A stretch of 34,842 nt of DNA. Origin: Caloramator mitchellensis. Lineage in GTDB: Bacteria; Bacillota; Clostridia; Clostridiales; Caloramatoraceae. The translations under genes were made by a program, and so were the position numbers. The notes below the pieces were generated by a model. The model was not told the DNA's origin and ran no database searches. It saw nothing but the letters and a program-made list of their open reading frames with translations. Of this stretch, positions 1 to 6,682 are shown in pieces. The stretch's first letter is position 1. Each line of letters begins with the position of its first letter. The stretch lies in the NCBI RefSeq assembly GCF_001440545.1, contig NZ_LKHP01000018.1:1-34842 (forward strand), written 5' to 3'.

Positions 1-79
1 TTTTATAAAAACTCTTACAAAGATTACTACCTATAAAACCTGCTCCACCCGTTATAAATATCTTCTTATTATTTATCAA
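1..79 (-). CDS. NAD-dependent epimerase/dehydratase, N-terminal fragment (runs off left edge)
   Basis: Only the first 26 codons lie in the window. The translation contains KKIFITGGAGFIGSNL, the GxxGxxG Rossmann motif at the very N terminus of extended short-chain dehydrogenases that epimerise or dehydrate nucleotide sugars. The start is a TTG eight bases after GGAG; that ribosome binding site overlaps the end of the upstream glycosyltransferase gene, so the two are probably co-transcribed and translationally coupled. The setting next to glycosyltransferases suggests it makes an activated sugar. The exact substrate cannot be told from this fragment. Confidence 0.85.
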   Translation of the reverse strand, partial: MINNKKIFITGGAGFIGSNLCKSFYK

Positions 80-84
80 AATAA

Positions 85-1476
85 TCACTCCTTATAAATC
101 TTACAGTAGAGTTCCAAAATATCATAAAATACTTTATTTATATCATGATACTTTTCTACATATTTTCTTGATTCATTTCCAACTACTTCCAATAAGTCTT
201 TATTCTGAAGCAAATACTCTAATACAAGTTTTATATTTTGAGGATTTGCTGGTATTATTGGTAATTCTCTTGGATATCTATCAAACATATAATCACTAAT
301 CCACCCTACTACAGGTTTTCCTAAAGCCATACTCTCAATAGCAAATAGTCCATAAGCACCAGCATGCAATTGATCAATTATTAAATCTGCTTCTTTATAT
401 ATCTTTTTTGCTTCATTATGCGGCATATTAGATACTAATATAAAATCGAAATCATATTTTAATTTTAATTCTTCTATTGCTCTAACTATATATTTGGTTC
501 CTTTATACTCAGGATCAGTTGGTGCATGAACAATGGTAAATTTATTATTCTTATTCACACATAAATATTCATTTTTATAATCATTTAAATTTAGTGCTTG
601 TTTTATTATATAAATATTTTCATAGTATTCTTTAACACATTCAAATAATTCATAATCTGAAACAACACAATGCTTTACAAAATTACCTAAAAATCTTAGC
701 TTGTTTCTTATATATTCTTCCTCTAATACTTTAGACTTAGCATATGAATTAAATTTCTTCACAACCGATAATCTTCTTACATCAGAACCCCAATGCTGCA
801 TTAATATTGTTTTATTTTTTTTGTAAAGGTCATTAATATCAGAATTGTCTAATTTAAGTGACGTTCCAAAATGAAAATGAAAAATATCATTTTTTTGTAT
901 TAAATCATTAACTAAATCTTCGTTAATATCTGTGATATTAAATTCAATATCACTTTTATAATTTAAATAATTTTTATAATATGATAGAGTTTTAACATTA
1001 CAGCCTATTTTTTTTAATCCCTTAGCATAGGTATTCATTTGATTTGCAATTTCCATTGTTCCATGTAAAATATTGATTTCTTTCTGAGTAAATTTTCGAA
1101 AATTATTAGCAACTTTATTAAGCAATTGGTATTTGTTTGAAAATTCTTGCATTATTGTTTTTCTTATATATTCATTACCTGTGTATAAAAATGCCTTAAT
1201 AAAATATTTTTCAGCATCTTTAATATTTTCTAACTTATCATTTATTATAGCTAAGTTAAAGTTATTATCAAAATCATATGGGTCAATTTTTAATCCAAAC
1301 TCTGCATATTTACTAGCATATTCTAAATTGTTTTTATAATAATGAATAACTGATAAAATCGAATATAATTCTTTTTTTTTATACCCTGATTCTAAAATAT
1401 TATAAATTAAATTTTCAGCTTTATCTATCTCACCATTGTTAATTAGATTCTCTAAATACTCGATATTTGAACACAT
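85..1476 (-). CDS. TPR-containing glycosyltransferase (GT4-like)
   Basis: A 463-residue protein. Residues about 1-110 are helical with TPR-like spacing (for example DPYDFDNNFNLAIINDKL). The rest looks like a GT-B fold glycosyltransferase: HWGSDVRRL near residue 230, VHAPTDPEYKGT near 315, and the nucleotide-sugar binding block GAYGLFAIESMALGKPVVGW near 380. It would transfer a sugar from an activated donor; acceptor and sugar are unknown. The ATG is preceded by AGGAGG. It lies five bases upstream of the epimerase start and downstream of a second TPR glycosyltransferase and flagellin 1, so flagellin or cell-surface glycosylation is the likely role, but that is inferred from position. No signal peptide is seen, so it should be cytoplasmic. 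Confidence 0.85.
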   Translation of the reverse strand: MCSNIEYLENLINNGEIDKAENLIYNILESGYKKKELYSILSVIHYYKNNLEYASKYAEFGLKIDPYDFDNNFNLAIINDKLENIKDAEKYFIKAFLYTGNEYIRKTIMQEFSNKYQLLNKVANNFRKFTQKEINILHGTMEIANQMNTYAKGLKKIGCNVKTLSYYKNYLNYKSDIEFNITDINEDLVNDLIQKNDIFHFHFGTSLKLDNSDINDLYKKNKTILMQHWGSDVRRLSVVKKFNSYAKSKVLEEEYIRNKLRFLGNFVKHCVVSDYELFECVKEYYENIYIIKQALNLNDYKNEYLCVNKNNKFTIVHAPTDPEYKGTKYIVRAIEELKLKYDFDFILVSNMPHNEAKKIYKEADLIIDQLHAGAYGLFAIESMALGKPVVGWISDYMFDRYPRELPIIPANPQNIKLVLEYLLQNKDLLEVVGNESRKYVEKYHDINKVFYDILELYCKIYKE

Positions 1477-1501
1477 AAATATTTTCCTCCTAAGATACGC
1501 C

Positions 1502-1672
1502 CTAAAAACTAATTATACAATACAGAATCGTCCCCATCATCGAATAAATATCTATATCATCTGGAACTACTTTTCTATAATCCTCTATTGATAGTTTTGT
1601 ATCTTCAAGTTTTACTGAATTAATCAAGCTCTCTATCATTGACTTAATCTTTTTTCTCTTATCATCAATCAC
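1502..1672 (-). CDS. Possible small protein or gene remnant (56 aa) in a 330-base gap
   Basis: The gap 1477-1806 between the two glycosyltransferase genes holds one plausible small reading frame: a GTG start about ten bases after AAAGGA, then a charged stretch (VIDDKRKKIKSMIESLINSV) and an ending SMMGTILYCIISF before TAG. A second in-frame GTG lies three codons upstream (1681) but sits directly on the ribosome binding site. I recognise no family. The abrupt hydrophobic end could mean a truncated gene. The rest of the gap is AT-rich; apart from a weak hairpin (ATTAGT/ACTAAT, 1741-1755) I see nothing in it. Confidence 0.3.
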   Translation of the reverse strand: MIDDKRKKIKSMIESLINSVKLEDTKLSIEDYRKVVPDDIDIYSMMGTILYCIISF

Positions 1673-1806
1673 CCAATTCACATCCTTTATTTAATTTAAA
1701 TACTTAATATACTTTGTTCAATAAACACTTTTAACTAACAATTAGTGAGACTAATTTTATTGATCTTAAATTAAATATAACTATTCATTTCGATATTCTT
1801 ATAAAA

Positions 1807-3696
1807 TTATAAATATTTTAATATCTCCTCTTCTTTATACTTATCAATAAACTTAAATAATTTGGGATTAATCTTTAGAGCCTGTTTAATATATTTAATT
1901 GCTGACTTAAAATCACTTATTTTAACATATTCTTCAATTATATAGAAAAGTAAAAGAAATTTGTACTCATTATTTTCTAATTCATTAATGAAAATTCTAA
2001 TTTTGTCAACTTGAAAAATTTTTCTAATATATATCATTCCTGAGTTCAAATAAATCTTAAATATTTTATATTCTTCTTCATTTATAAAGTTCCATTCTTT
2101 TGTATTAAGATATATACCTGCCAAAACCCAAATAACTCTATTAAATTTAATATCATATTCATTTACTGAAAGATTTAATAAATTTAACTTTATAAGTTCA
2201 AGTAAATTTCTATCATCAATAAGTAAATAACTTAAAATTTTCTTTAATTTTAAAGTTTCTATGTCCTTTATTAATTTTATAAACATATTCCAATTGTTTA
2301 AATAAACGTCTTTTAATAATTCTGAATAAAACATAGGTGAATCATTGAAATTAATTGACCGTAGTAATGAGATTATTTCATTTATTTCGCCATTTATTTT
2401 AGCATTACAAAACGATCCGTAATTATTATCTATATTTGAAAACATCTTTCTTATATCAAACTTAACTTCCTCAGAAATGTTTCTTATTTTATTTTCTAAA
2501 TACATTTCAAATAGTTCTTGTCTTTCATGATTTAAATCTAAATATAAGCTTAAAATATTTTCAATATTTCTCGTCTCAATATAAATGTCTATTTGTTTCA
2601 TTATTTTATCATTTTCATCTTCTAGTCTATTAATATATTTTTTTGCCTCACAATATTTTTTATTTTTTATATAACATCTAATTATTTCTTTTAATACATT
2701 TTCTTTAGATAAATTATCAATATTATAAAGTGGAACAGCAAGATTTTTCCTTATTCCCAATTCATCTTGTCTTTCAGCTAAATTCAGATAATTTTCGAAA
2801 GATTCTATAGCATTATCTATGTCATTTATTTGCAAATATGAATATCCCATTAAATAAAATAAATCTATATATTTATTATACAATTCTATTCCTTCTGAAC
2901 ATATTTCAATAGTTTCACTATATTTTTTACAAATATATGACTCTCTAGCATAAGCCCCATATATATAAATGTATTTTTTTCTTTCTTGTTTACTCAATTC
3001 AGTTAACAATCTATAGGTATTTCTATACGTATTTAATGCTTCTTCTTTATCTCCATGCATTGAATATGTGACAGCTAATTGATAATTATAATATAAACTT
3101 CGTGGATTTTTCTTTAATTCATTCAGCAAGAGTTCCGATGTTCTTTTAAATTTCTTATCCATTAAATTTTTATCAGATAATATATATCCATAATGCCATA
3201 ATGAAATATTCGAATAATAGATGGGTGGTTGAAAAATTGGTTGATTATGAACTGAACCTTGATACTTAAATGTTCCATCATTCTTAAATATTCTTGGAGA
3301 AGCATTAACTACATATTGATTTTTATTGTGTGTAGATAAATTTTTTACATTTATTATTATCGTATTAAAACCGTTTAATGAAGGTGATTTTAGAAGTTCA
3401 ATAATTTCAGCAGAATTTTCAACCTCTTCATCCGCATCGATGATAAGAATCCATTCACCTTTCGCATAAGATATGGATATATTTCTCATAACAGAAAAAT
3501 TGTTGTTCCAATCATGATGGTAAATTTTATCAGTATATTCTTTTGCAATCTCTACTGTTCTATCCTTAGAACCTGTGTCTACTATTACAAGTTCAGCAAA
3601 ATCATTTTCTAAAAGTTTTTTTATACTTTCTAAACATTTTTTTATATTTTTTTCTTCATCTTTTACCATCATGCAAATACTCAAAATATGTTTCAT
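1807..3696 (-). CDS. Family 2 glycosyltransferase with TPR repeats
   Basis: A 629-residue protein. Residues 1 to about 230 are a GT-A/GT2 domain: SICMMVKDEEKNIKKCLESI at the start, VIVDTGSKDRT, and the metal-binding acidic motif IIDADEE near residue 85. This resembles the SunS-type/TPR glycosyltransferases of Firmicutes. The remainder is helical with TPR-like units (residues about 190-330 and near the C terminus, SAIKYIKQALKINP), probably for binding a protein acceptor. The ATG follows AAGGGGTG. The gene starts 13 bases after the small gene at 3710-3967, itself downstream of flagellin 1 across a weak terminator. I infer flagellin glycosylation; the sequence alone proves only the enzyme class. 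Confidence 0.88.
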   Translation of the reverse strand: MKHILSICMMVKDEEKNIKKCLESIKKLLENDFAELVIVDTGSKDRTVEIAKEYTDKIYHHDWNNNFSVMRNISISYAKGEWILIIDADEEVENSAEIIELLKSPSLNGFNTIIINVKNLSTHNKNQYVVNASPRIFKNDGTFKYQGSVHNQPIFQPPIYYSNISLWHYGYILSDKNLMDKKFKRTSELLLNELKKNPRSLYYNYQLAVTYSMHGDKEEALNTYRNTYRLLTELSKQERKKYIYIYGAYARESYICKKYSETIEICSEGIELYNKYIDLFYLMGYSYLQINDIDNAIESFENYLNLAERQDELGIRKNLAVPLYNIDNLSKENVLKEIIRCYIKNKKYCEAKKYINRLEDENDKIMKQIDIYIETRNIENILSLYLDLNHERQELFEMYLENKIRNISEEVKFDIRKMFSNIDNNYGSFCNAKINGEINEIISLLRSINFNDSPMFYSELLKDVYLNNWNMFIKLIKDIETLKLKKILSYLLIDDRNLLELIKLNLLNLSVNEYDIKFNRVIWVLAGIYLNTKEWNFINEEEYKIFKIYLNSGMIYIRKIFQVDKIRIFINELENNEYKFLLLFYIIEEYVKISDFKSAIKYIKQALKINPKLFKFIDKYKEEEILKYL

Positions 3697-3709
3697 GAGA
3701 ACACCCCTT

Positions 3710-3967
3710 TTAAAAACTGCTATCTATCAAAGGAAGTAATTCATATTTTAATATATCTAAAAATTTCATATAATCTTGTTCCTTCATTGAAATAAATAGT
3801 TCATTTAAATTCTCGTTTATAATTATCAATAGTTCTTCACTTCCATTAAACTTTTTCATTATATTTGATATTTCGTCTATTATTTTTATAAGCAAATCTT
3901 TTTTTAGTATTTTCTCTTTAAAAGCACTTTCAAATTCGTTAATATAAAACATTAAATTCTCTAACAA
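3710..3967 (-). CDS. Small helical protein of unknown function (85 aa), flagellin-linked
   Basis: An 85-residue, strongly helical, acidic protein with no signal peptide, cysteine or known catalytic motif. It begins with TTG, nine bases after GGGAG. The C-terminal half, with KEQDYMKFLDILKYELLPLI, has the heptad-like pattern of small helical adaptor proteins. It sits between flagellin 1 and the GT2 gene and should be transcribed by read-through of the hairpin at 3991-4016. It could be an accessory protein of the glycosyltransferases or a flagellin chaperone, but it is shorter than FliS and I cannot assign it to FliS or FliT. Function unknown. Confidence 0.65.
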   Translation of the reverse strand: MLENLMFYINEFESAFKEKILKKDLLIKIIDEISNIMKKFNGSEELLIIINENLNELFISMKEQDYMKFLDILKYELLPLIDSSF

Positions 3968-3990
3968 TTTTAATCACTCCCAATATTTAT

Positions 3991-4016
3991 TATAGCCCTG
4001 GATACCCAGGGCTATA
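3991..4016 (-). terminator. Flagellin 1 terminator-like hairpin (weak U-tract)
   Basis: Perfect 11-bp inverted repeat TATAGCCCTGG / CCAGGGCTATA with a 4-base loop, 15 bases downstream of the flagellin stop codon. On the minus strand it is followed by ATAATAAATATT rather than a solid T run. It probably stabilises the flagellin mRNA 3' end and lets limited read-through reach the downstream small gene and glycosyltransferases. Confidence 0.7.
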
Positions 4017-4030
4017 ATATTTTTAAATTA

Positions 4031-4858
4031 TTATCTTAATAATTGTAGAACCCCTTGAGGCTGTTGATTAGCTTGTGCTAACATAGCTTGCGCAGCTTGT
4101 GCTAAAATGTTGTTTTTACTAAATGTCATCATTTCCTTAGCCATATCTACATCTCTTATTCTTGATTCTGCTGCTGTTAAGTTTTCTGATGATGTTCCAA
4201 GGTTATTTATTGTGTGTTCTAGTCTGTTTTGATAAGCACCTAGCTTAGCTCTTTCTGTTGACACTCTTTCTATTGCAGCATTAATAGTTGAAATTGCTGC
4301 AGAAATTGTTGTAGCTGCAGTTGATTGAGTAATTGCAATTGCAGTTGAATCAACTCCTAATGAAGAAGCGTCCATGTTGCTTATTCCTAAAGTTATCATT
4401 TGATTAATATTTGCTCCAACTTGGAATGCAACAGTTGAAGCTGTTCCATCAAGTAATTTCTTTGTGTTAAATTCTGTAGTATCAGCAATTCTATCAATCT
4501 CATTTTGCAATTCTTCTATTTCTTTACCTATTGCTGCTCTATCTGCCCCTGCATTAGTATCATTTGCTGCTTGTACTGCAAGTTCTCTCATTCTTTGAAG
4601 TATTGAGTGAGTTTCATTTAATGCACCTTCTGCTGTTTGAATCATCGATATAGCATCCTGTGCATTTCTTCCTGCTTGATCAAGACCCCTAATTTGTGCT
4701 CTCATCTTTTCAGATATTGCAAGCCCTGCTGCATCATCACCAGCTCTGTTTATTCTTAGACCTGATGAAAGCTTTTCCATTGACTTTCCAGCATTTACAG
4801 TATTCATACCAAGTTGTCTGTGTGAGTTTAATGCATTAAGATTGTGATTGATTATCAT
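4031..4858 (-). CDS. Flagellin 1 (short, 275 aa)
   Basis: Flagellar filament protein, exported through the flagellar type III system. The N-terminal D0/D1 region (MIINHNLNALNSHRQLGMNT, then KLSSGLRINRAGDDAAGLAI) and C-terminal D1/D0 region (LEHTINNLGTSSENLTAAES, ending QQPQGVLQLLR) are canonical, including LQRMRELAVQA. The centre is reduced to about 60 Ala/Thr/Ser-rich residues, so D2/D3 are essentially absent. The ATG follows AGGGAGG; the leader has a hairpin with AGGGAA in the loop (4884-4901). Unlike flagellins 2 and 3 I find no good sigma-28 promoter directly upstream, and the preceding gene, csrA1, ends in a strong terminator, so its promoter is unresolved. Confidence 0.97.
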   Translation of the reverse strand: MIINHNLNALNSHRQLGMNTVNAGKSMEKLSSGLRINRAGDDAAGLAISEKMRAQIRGLDQAGRNAQDAISMIQTAEGALNETHSILQRMRELAVQAANDTNAGADRAAIGKEIEELQNEIDRIADTTEFNTKKLLDGTASTVAFQVGANINQMITLGISNMDASSLGVDSTAIAITQSTAATTISAAISTINAAIERVSTERAKLGAYQNRLEHTINNLGTSSENLTAAESRIRDVDMAKEMMTFSKNNILAQAAQAMLAQANQQPQGVLQLLR

Positions 4859-4883
4859 TTTACATACCTCCCTTTAATCTTTA

Positions 4884-4901
4884 GTGAACTTCCCTGTTCA
4901 C
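4884..4901 (-). promoter_or_regulatory. Probable CsrA-binding hairpin in flagellin 1 leader
   Basis: On the RNA strand: stem GUGAAC / GUUCAC (6 bp) with loop AGGGAA, ending ten bases before the AGGGAGG Shine-Dalgarno. A GGA in a hairpin loop just upstream of a GGA-containing SD is the classic two-site arrangement of CsrA targets such as B. subtilis hag. The two other flagellin leaders have the same design with different stems. Confidence 0.6.
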
Positions 4902-4916
4902 GTTTTTAAGTGTAAC

Positions 4917-4957
4917 TTCTTTGGCCAAAGAATTTATATTAAACCTTATTGGTTTAA
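4917..4957 (-). repeat. Two palindromes upstream of flagellin 1
   Basis: TTCTTTGGCCAAAGAA (4917-4932) is a perfect 16-bp palindrome, and TTAAACC / GGTTTAA with a 5-base spacer (4939-4957) is a second perfect inverted repeat. They could be 5' mRNA-stabilising hairpins or DNA operators. The GGCC-centred palindrome has a counterpart in the flagellin 3 leader at 8322-8335. Confidence 0.5.
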
Positions 4958-4965
4958 CGACAATG

Positions 4966-5015
4966 AAAAAAGGAGACTACTTGCACTATGAATCCTTCAG
5001 TGCTAAGCGTCTCCT
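4966..5015 (-). terminator. csrA1 intrinsic terminator
   Basis: On the minus strand: outer stem AGGAGAC / GTCTCCT (7 bp), inner CTT/AAG and GCACT/AGTGC pairs, then TTTTT. It starts 11 bases after the csrA1 stop codon and should separate csrA1 from flagellin 1. The apical part contains GAA-GGA-TTC, which again places a GGA in a small loop. The 5' arm uses part of a 14-base sequence also present at the csrA1 ribosome binding site. Confidence 0.8.
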
Positions 5016-5023
5016 CCTTGATA
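5010..5023. repeat. 14-base direct repeat, downstream copy (other copy at 5196-5209)
   Basis: TCTCCTCCTTGATA occurs at 5010-5023 and again at 5196-5209, immediately after and before csrA1. On the RNA strand it reads UAUCAAGGAGGAGA. The upstream copy is the csrA1 Shine-Dalgarno; the downstream copy has no start codon at a useful distance and partly forms the 5' arm of the terminator. It contains two overlapping GGA motifs. Confidence 0.85.
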
Positions 5024-5025
5024 AC

Positions 5026-5190
5026 TTAAGCCTTTTTTTGTTGTTCGTAAATCTCGCCCCTTACAATTGGTATTTCCTTTGGAGCTTCGATTGCAAGTCT
5101 TAGATCCCCTTGCTCGCTTTTGACAACTTTAACCTTTATGTTGTCGCCTATCATTATGTATTCTCCGGGCTTCCTGCCAATTACTAGCAT
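5026..5190 (-). CDS. csrA: CsrA paralogue 1, short form lacking C-terminal extension (54 aa)
   Basis: RNA-binding translational regulator of the CsrA/RsmA family; the family forms dimers and represses target mRNAs by covering GGA motifs at the ribosome binding site. The start MLVIGRKPGEYIMIGDNI is chosen because AGGAGG lies eight bases before this ATG; an ATG two codons earlier is too close. APKEIPIVRGEIY places the conserved Arg at position 44. The protein ends at residue 54 (EQQKKA), so it lacks the C-terminal extension and the position-55 Asn needed for FliW control of B. subtilis CsrA. It has its own sigma-28 promoter and terminator, so it is a monocistronic late flagellar gene. The leader contains GGA hairpins, suggesting autoregulation. 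A second CsrA (10662-10874) sits next to fliW. Confidence 0.95.
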   Translation of the reverse strand: MLVIGRKPGEYIMIGDNIKVKVVKSEQGDLRLAIEAPKEIPIVRGEIYEQQKKA

Positions 5191-5231
5191 GTCCATCTCC
5201 TCCTTGATATGTAGTGCATATTGATTATAAC

Positions 5232-5299
5232 AAAAAAGATGATTCAAATAAACCTATTTCTCTTGCCTCCTGCAAGATAAGATAGGGCGTTGAATCATC
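5232..5299 (-). promoter_or_regulatory. csrA1 leader: multi-tier terminator-like hairpin with GGA motifs (candidate attenuator)
   Basis: On the minus strand, about 26 bases after the predicted start of transcription: base stem GATGATTCAA / TTGAATCATC (5290-5299 with 5238-5247), middle stem CCTAT / ATAGG (5282-5286 with 5253-5257), apical stem TCTTGC / GCAAGA with loop AGGAG (5261-5277), then TTTTTT (5237-5232). The 5' arm begins ACAAGGATGA, close to the SELEX CsrA consensus ACARGGAUGU. It lies between the sigma-28 promoter and the coding region, and flagellin 2 already has its own terminator upstream, so it is not needed as a terminator for that gene. Confidence 0.6.
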
Positions 5300-5331
5300 C
5301 TTGTTATTCAATGTTTTGTTTTCTATTTATT

Positions 5332-5358
5332 TTATCGTAAGTAATTTAAATTACTTTA
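5332..5358 (-). promoter_or_regulatory. Sigma-28 (SigD) promoter of csrA1
   Basis: TAAA, 15-base spacer, TACGATAA on the minus strand; the consensus is TAAA-N15-GCCGATAA. The -35 reads TAAAGT as in three other promoters here. An 18-bp palindrome AAGTAATTTAAATTACTT (5339-5356) fills the spacer and could bind a regulator. Confidence 0.75.
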
Positions 5359-5380
5359 TAGGTATTTTGAAAAATTTTTT

Positions 5381-5410
5381 AAAAGATAGAGCCAAAGCTG
5401 GCTCTATCTT
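5381..5410 (-). terminator. Flagellin 2 terminator hairpin overlapping the stop codon
   Basis: Perfect 11-bp stem AAGATAGAGCC / GGCTCTATCTT with a 6-base loop; the flagellin TAG stop (5404-5406) is inside the stem. On the minus strand it is followed by a short T run and then A6-T5, so termination may be partial. Confidence 0.7.
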
Positions 5411-6660
5411 AAAAGTTGAAGAACTCCCTGTGGTTGTTGGTTAGCTTGAGCAAGCATAGCTTGAGCAGCTTGAGCAAGAATGTTGTTTTTAGAAAAAATC
5501 ATTATCTCTTTTGCCATATCCACATCTCTAATTCTGCTTTCAGCTGATGTTAAGTTCTCGCTTGAAGTGCTTAGATTGTTTATAGTGTGCTCAAGTCTGT
5601 TTTGGTATGCCCCAAGCTTTGCTCTTTCCTTTGAAACCAACTCGAGTGCATTATCTATTGATGTCACCGTTCCCCCTGCTAATGTGTTATTATCTACATT
5701 CACTCCCTTTATAATAAATGTATATCCATCAGCAAGGTCTGCAGTTTTTCCAAATACTGCTGCTAAGTCAATTGAAGTTCCATCGTTAAGGTCAATTTGC
5801 GTAAGAGTTGTTCCATTTACTGTTCCAATTTTAAATCCATCTTTTAAAACATCGGTTCCAGATACAGTGTAAACACCTGCTGCCAGCTTATCATTTGTTT
5901 GATTAGCTAATACAGTTTTTTCAAGAACTGCCTTAGTTCCATTTTCTGAGATTTTAATAAGTGAACCATTGATAATATCTTCGTTAGTAAAATTAATTTC
6001 AGTTGTTCCATCTGCCAATGTTATATCTCCAGCTGCAAGTGTTCCAACAACTTTTCCGCTTGCATCTAACATGTTTCCACCCGATACTGTATAAGTTCCA
6101 TCCTTTAACAACCCACCAACATCTACAGTAGCACTTTCAACTTCAATTGAACCTGCAAGGCCTAAAGATGCTGAGTTCATTTTACTTATATCCAATTGAA
6201 GTGTCTGATTTTCATTAGCACCTATTTGGAATTTGCCGCTGAACGTTCCGTCGAGTAGTTTTTGAGTGTTGAATTCTGTTGTGGTTGCAATTCGATCAAG
6301 TTCCTGTGTTAATTGATTTAATTCGTCCGTAATGGCGCTTCTGTCCTGTTGCACGTTAGTATCGTTTGAGGCTTGTATTGCTAATTCTCTCATCCTTTGC
6401 AAAATTGAATGGGTTTCGTTTAATCCACCCTCTGCAGTTTGGATTAAAGAAATTGCATCCTGTGCGTTTCTTGATGCCTGATCAAGACCTCTTATTTGAG
6501 CCCTCATCTTTTCTGAAATTGCAAGGCCTGCAGCATCATCTCCAGCTCTGTTGATTCTTAGGCCTGATGAAAGTTTCTCCATGGATTTTCCTGCGTTAAG
6601 TGTGTTGACTCCAAGCTGTCTGTGGGCGTTTTGAGCATTAAGGTTGTGGTTGATAATCAT
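5404..6660 (-). CDS. Flagellin 2 (long, 418 aa, duplicated central domain)
   Basis: Flagellar filament protein. The start MIINHNLNAQNAHRQLG follows AGGGAGGG; an in-frame start nine codons upstream would place the ribosome binding site inside the gene and is rejected. D0/D1 ends are canonical (SSGLRINRAGDDAAGLAISE; ending QQPQGVLQLLR). The central residues about 175-335 form a large variable domain containing two diverged copies of a unit: residues 187-236 (DGTYTVSGGNMLDASGKVVG...) and 261-318 (AGVYTVSGTDVLKDGFKIG...). It is expressed from a sigma-28 promoter at 6780-6806 through a leader with a terminator-like hairpin and a CsrA-type hairpin. The extra domain should lie on the filament surface and may be glycosylated. 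Confidence 0.97.
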   Translation of the reverse strand: MIINHNLNAQNAHRQLGVNTLNAGKSMEKLSSGLRINRAGDDAAGLAISEKMRAQIRGLDQASRNAQDAISLIQTAEGGLNETHSILQRMRELAIQASNDTNVQQDRSAITDELNQLTQELDRIATTTEFNTQKLLDGTFSGKFQIGANENQTLQLDISKMNSASLGLAGSIEVESATVDVGGLLKDGTYTVSGGNMLDASGKVVGTLAAGDITLADGTTEINFTNEDIINGSLIKISENGTKAVLEKTVLANQTNDKLAAGVYTVSGTDVLKDGFKIGTVNGTTLTQIDLNDGTSIDLAAVFGKTADLADGYTFIIKGVNVDNNTLAGGTVTSIDNALELVSKERAKLGAYQNRLEHTINNLSTSSENLTSAESRIRDVDMAKEIMIFSKNNILAQAAQAMLAQANQQPQGVLQLLR

Positions 6661-6682
6661 ATATATCCCTCCCTTGAAATTT

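Noticed and set aside
1741-1755. Hairpin ATTAGT/ACTAAT as a terminator of the GT2 gene
   Set aside because: Six AT-rich pairs and no long T run on the minus strand; too weak to call.
4859-5025. Cyclic di-GMP or other known riboswitch upstream of flagellin 1
   Set aside because: No recognisable conserved core of a known riboswitch class is visible; only short palindromes and the csrA1 terminator are present.
5480-5872. Plus-strand open frames inside flagellin and other minus-strand genes
   Set aside because: They mirror conserved coding sequence on the other strand, lack ribosome binding sites and resemble no protein family.
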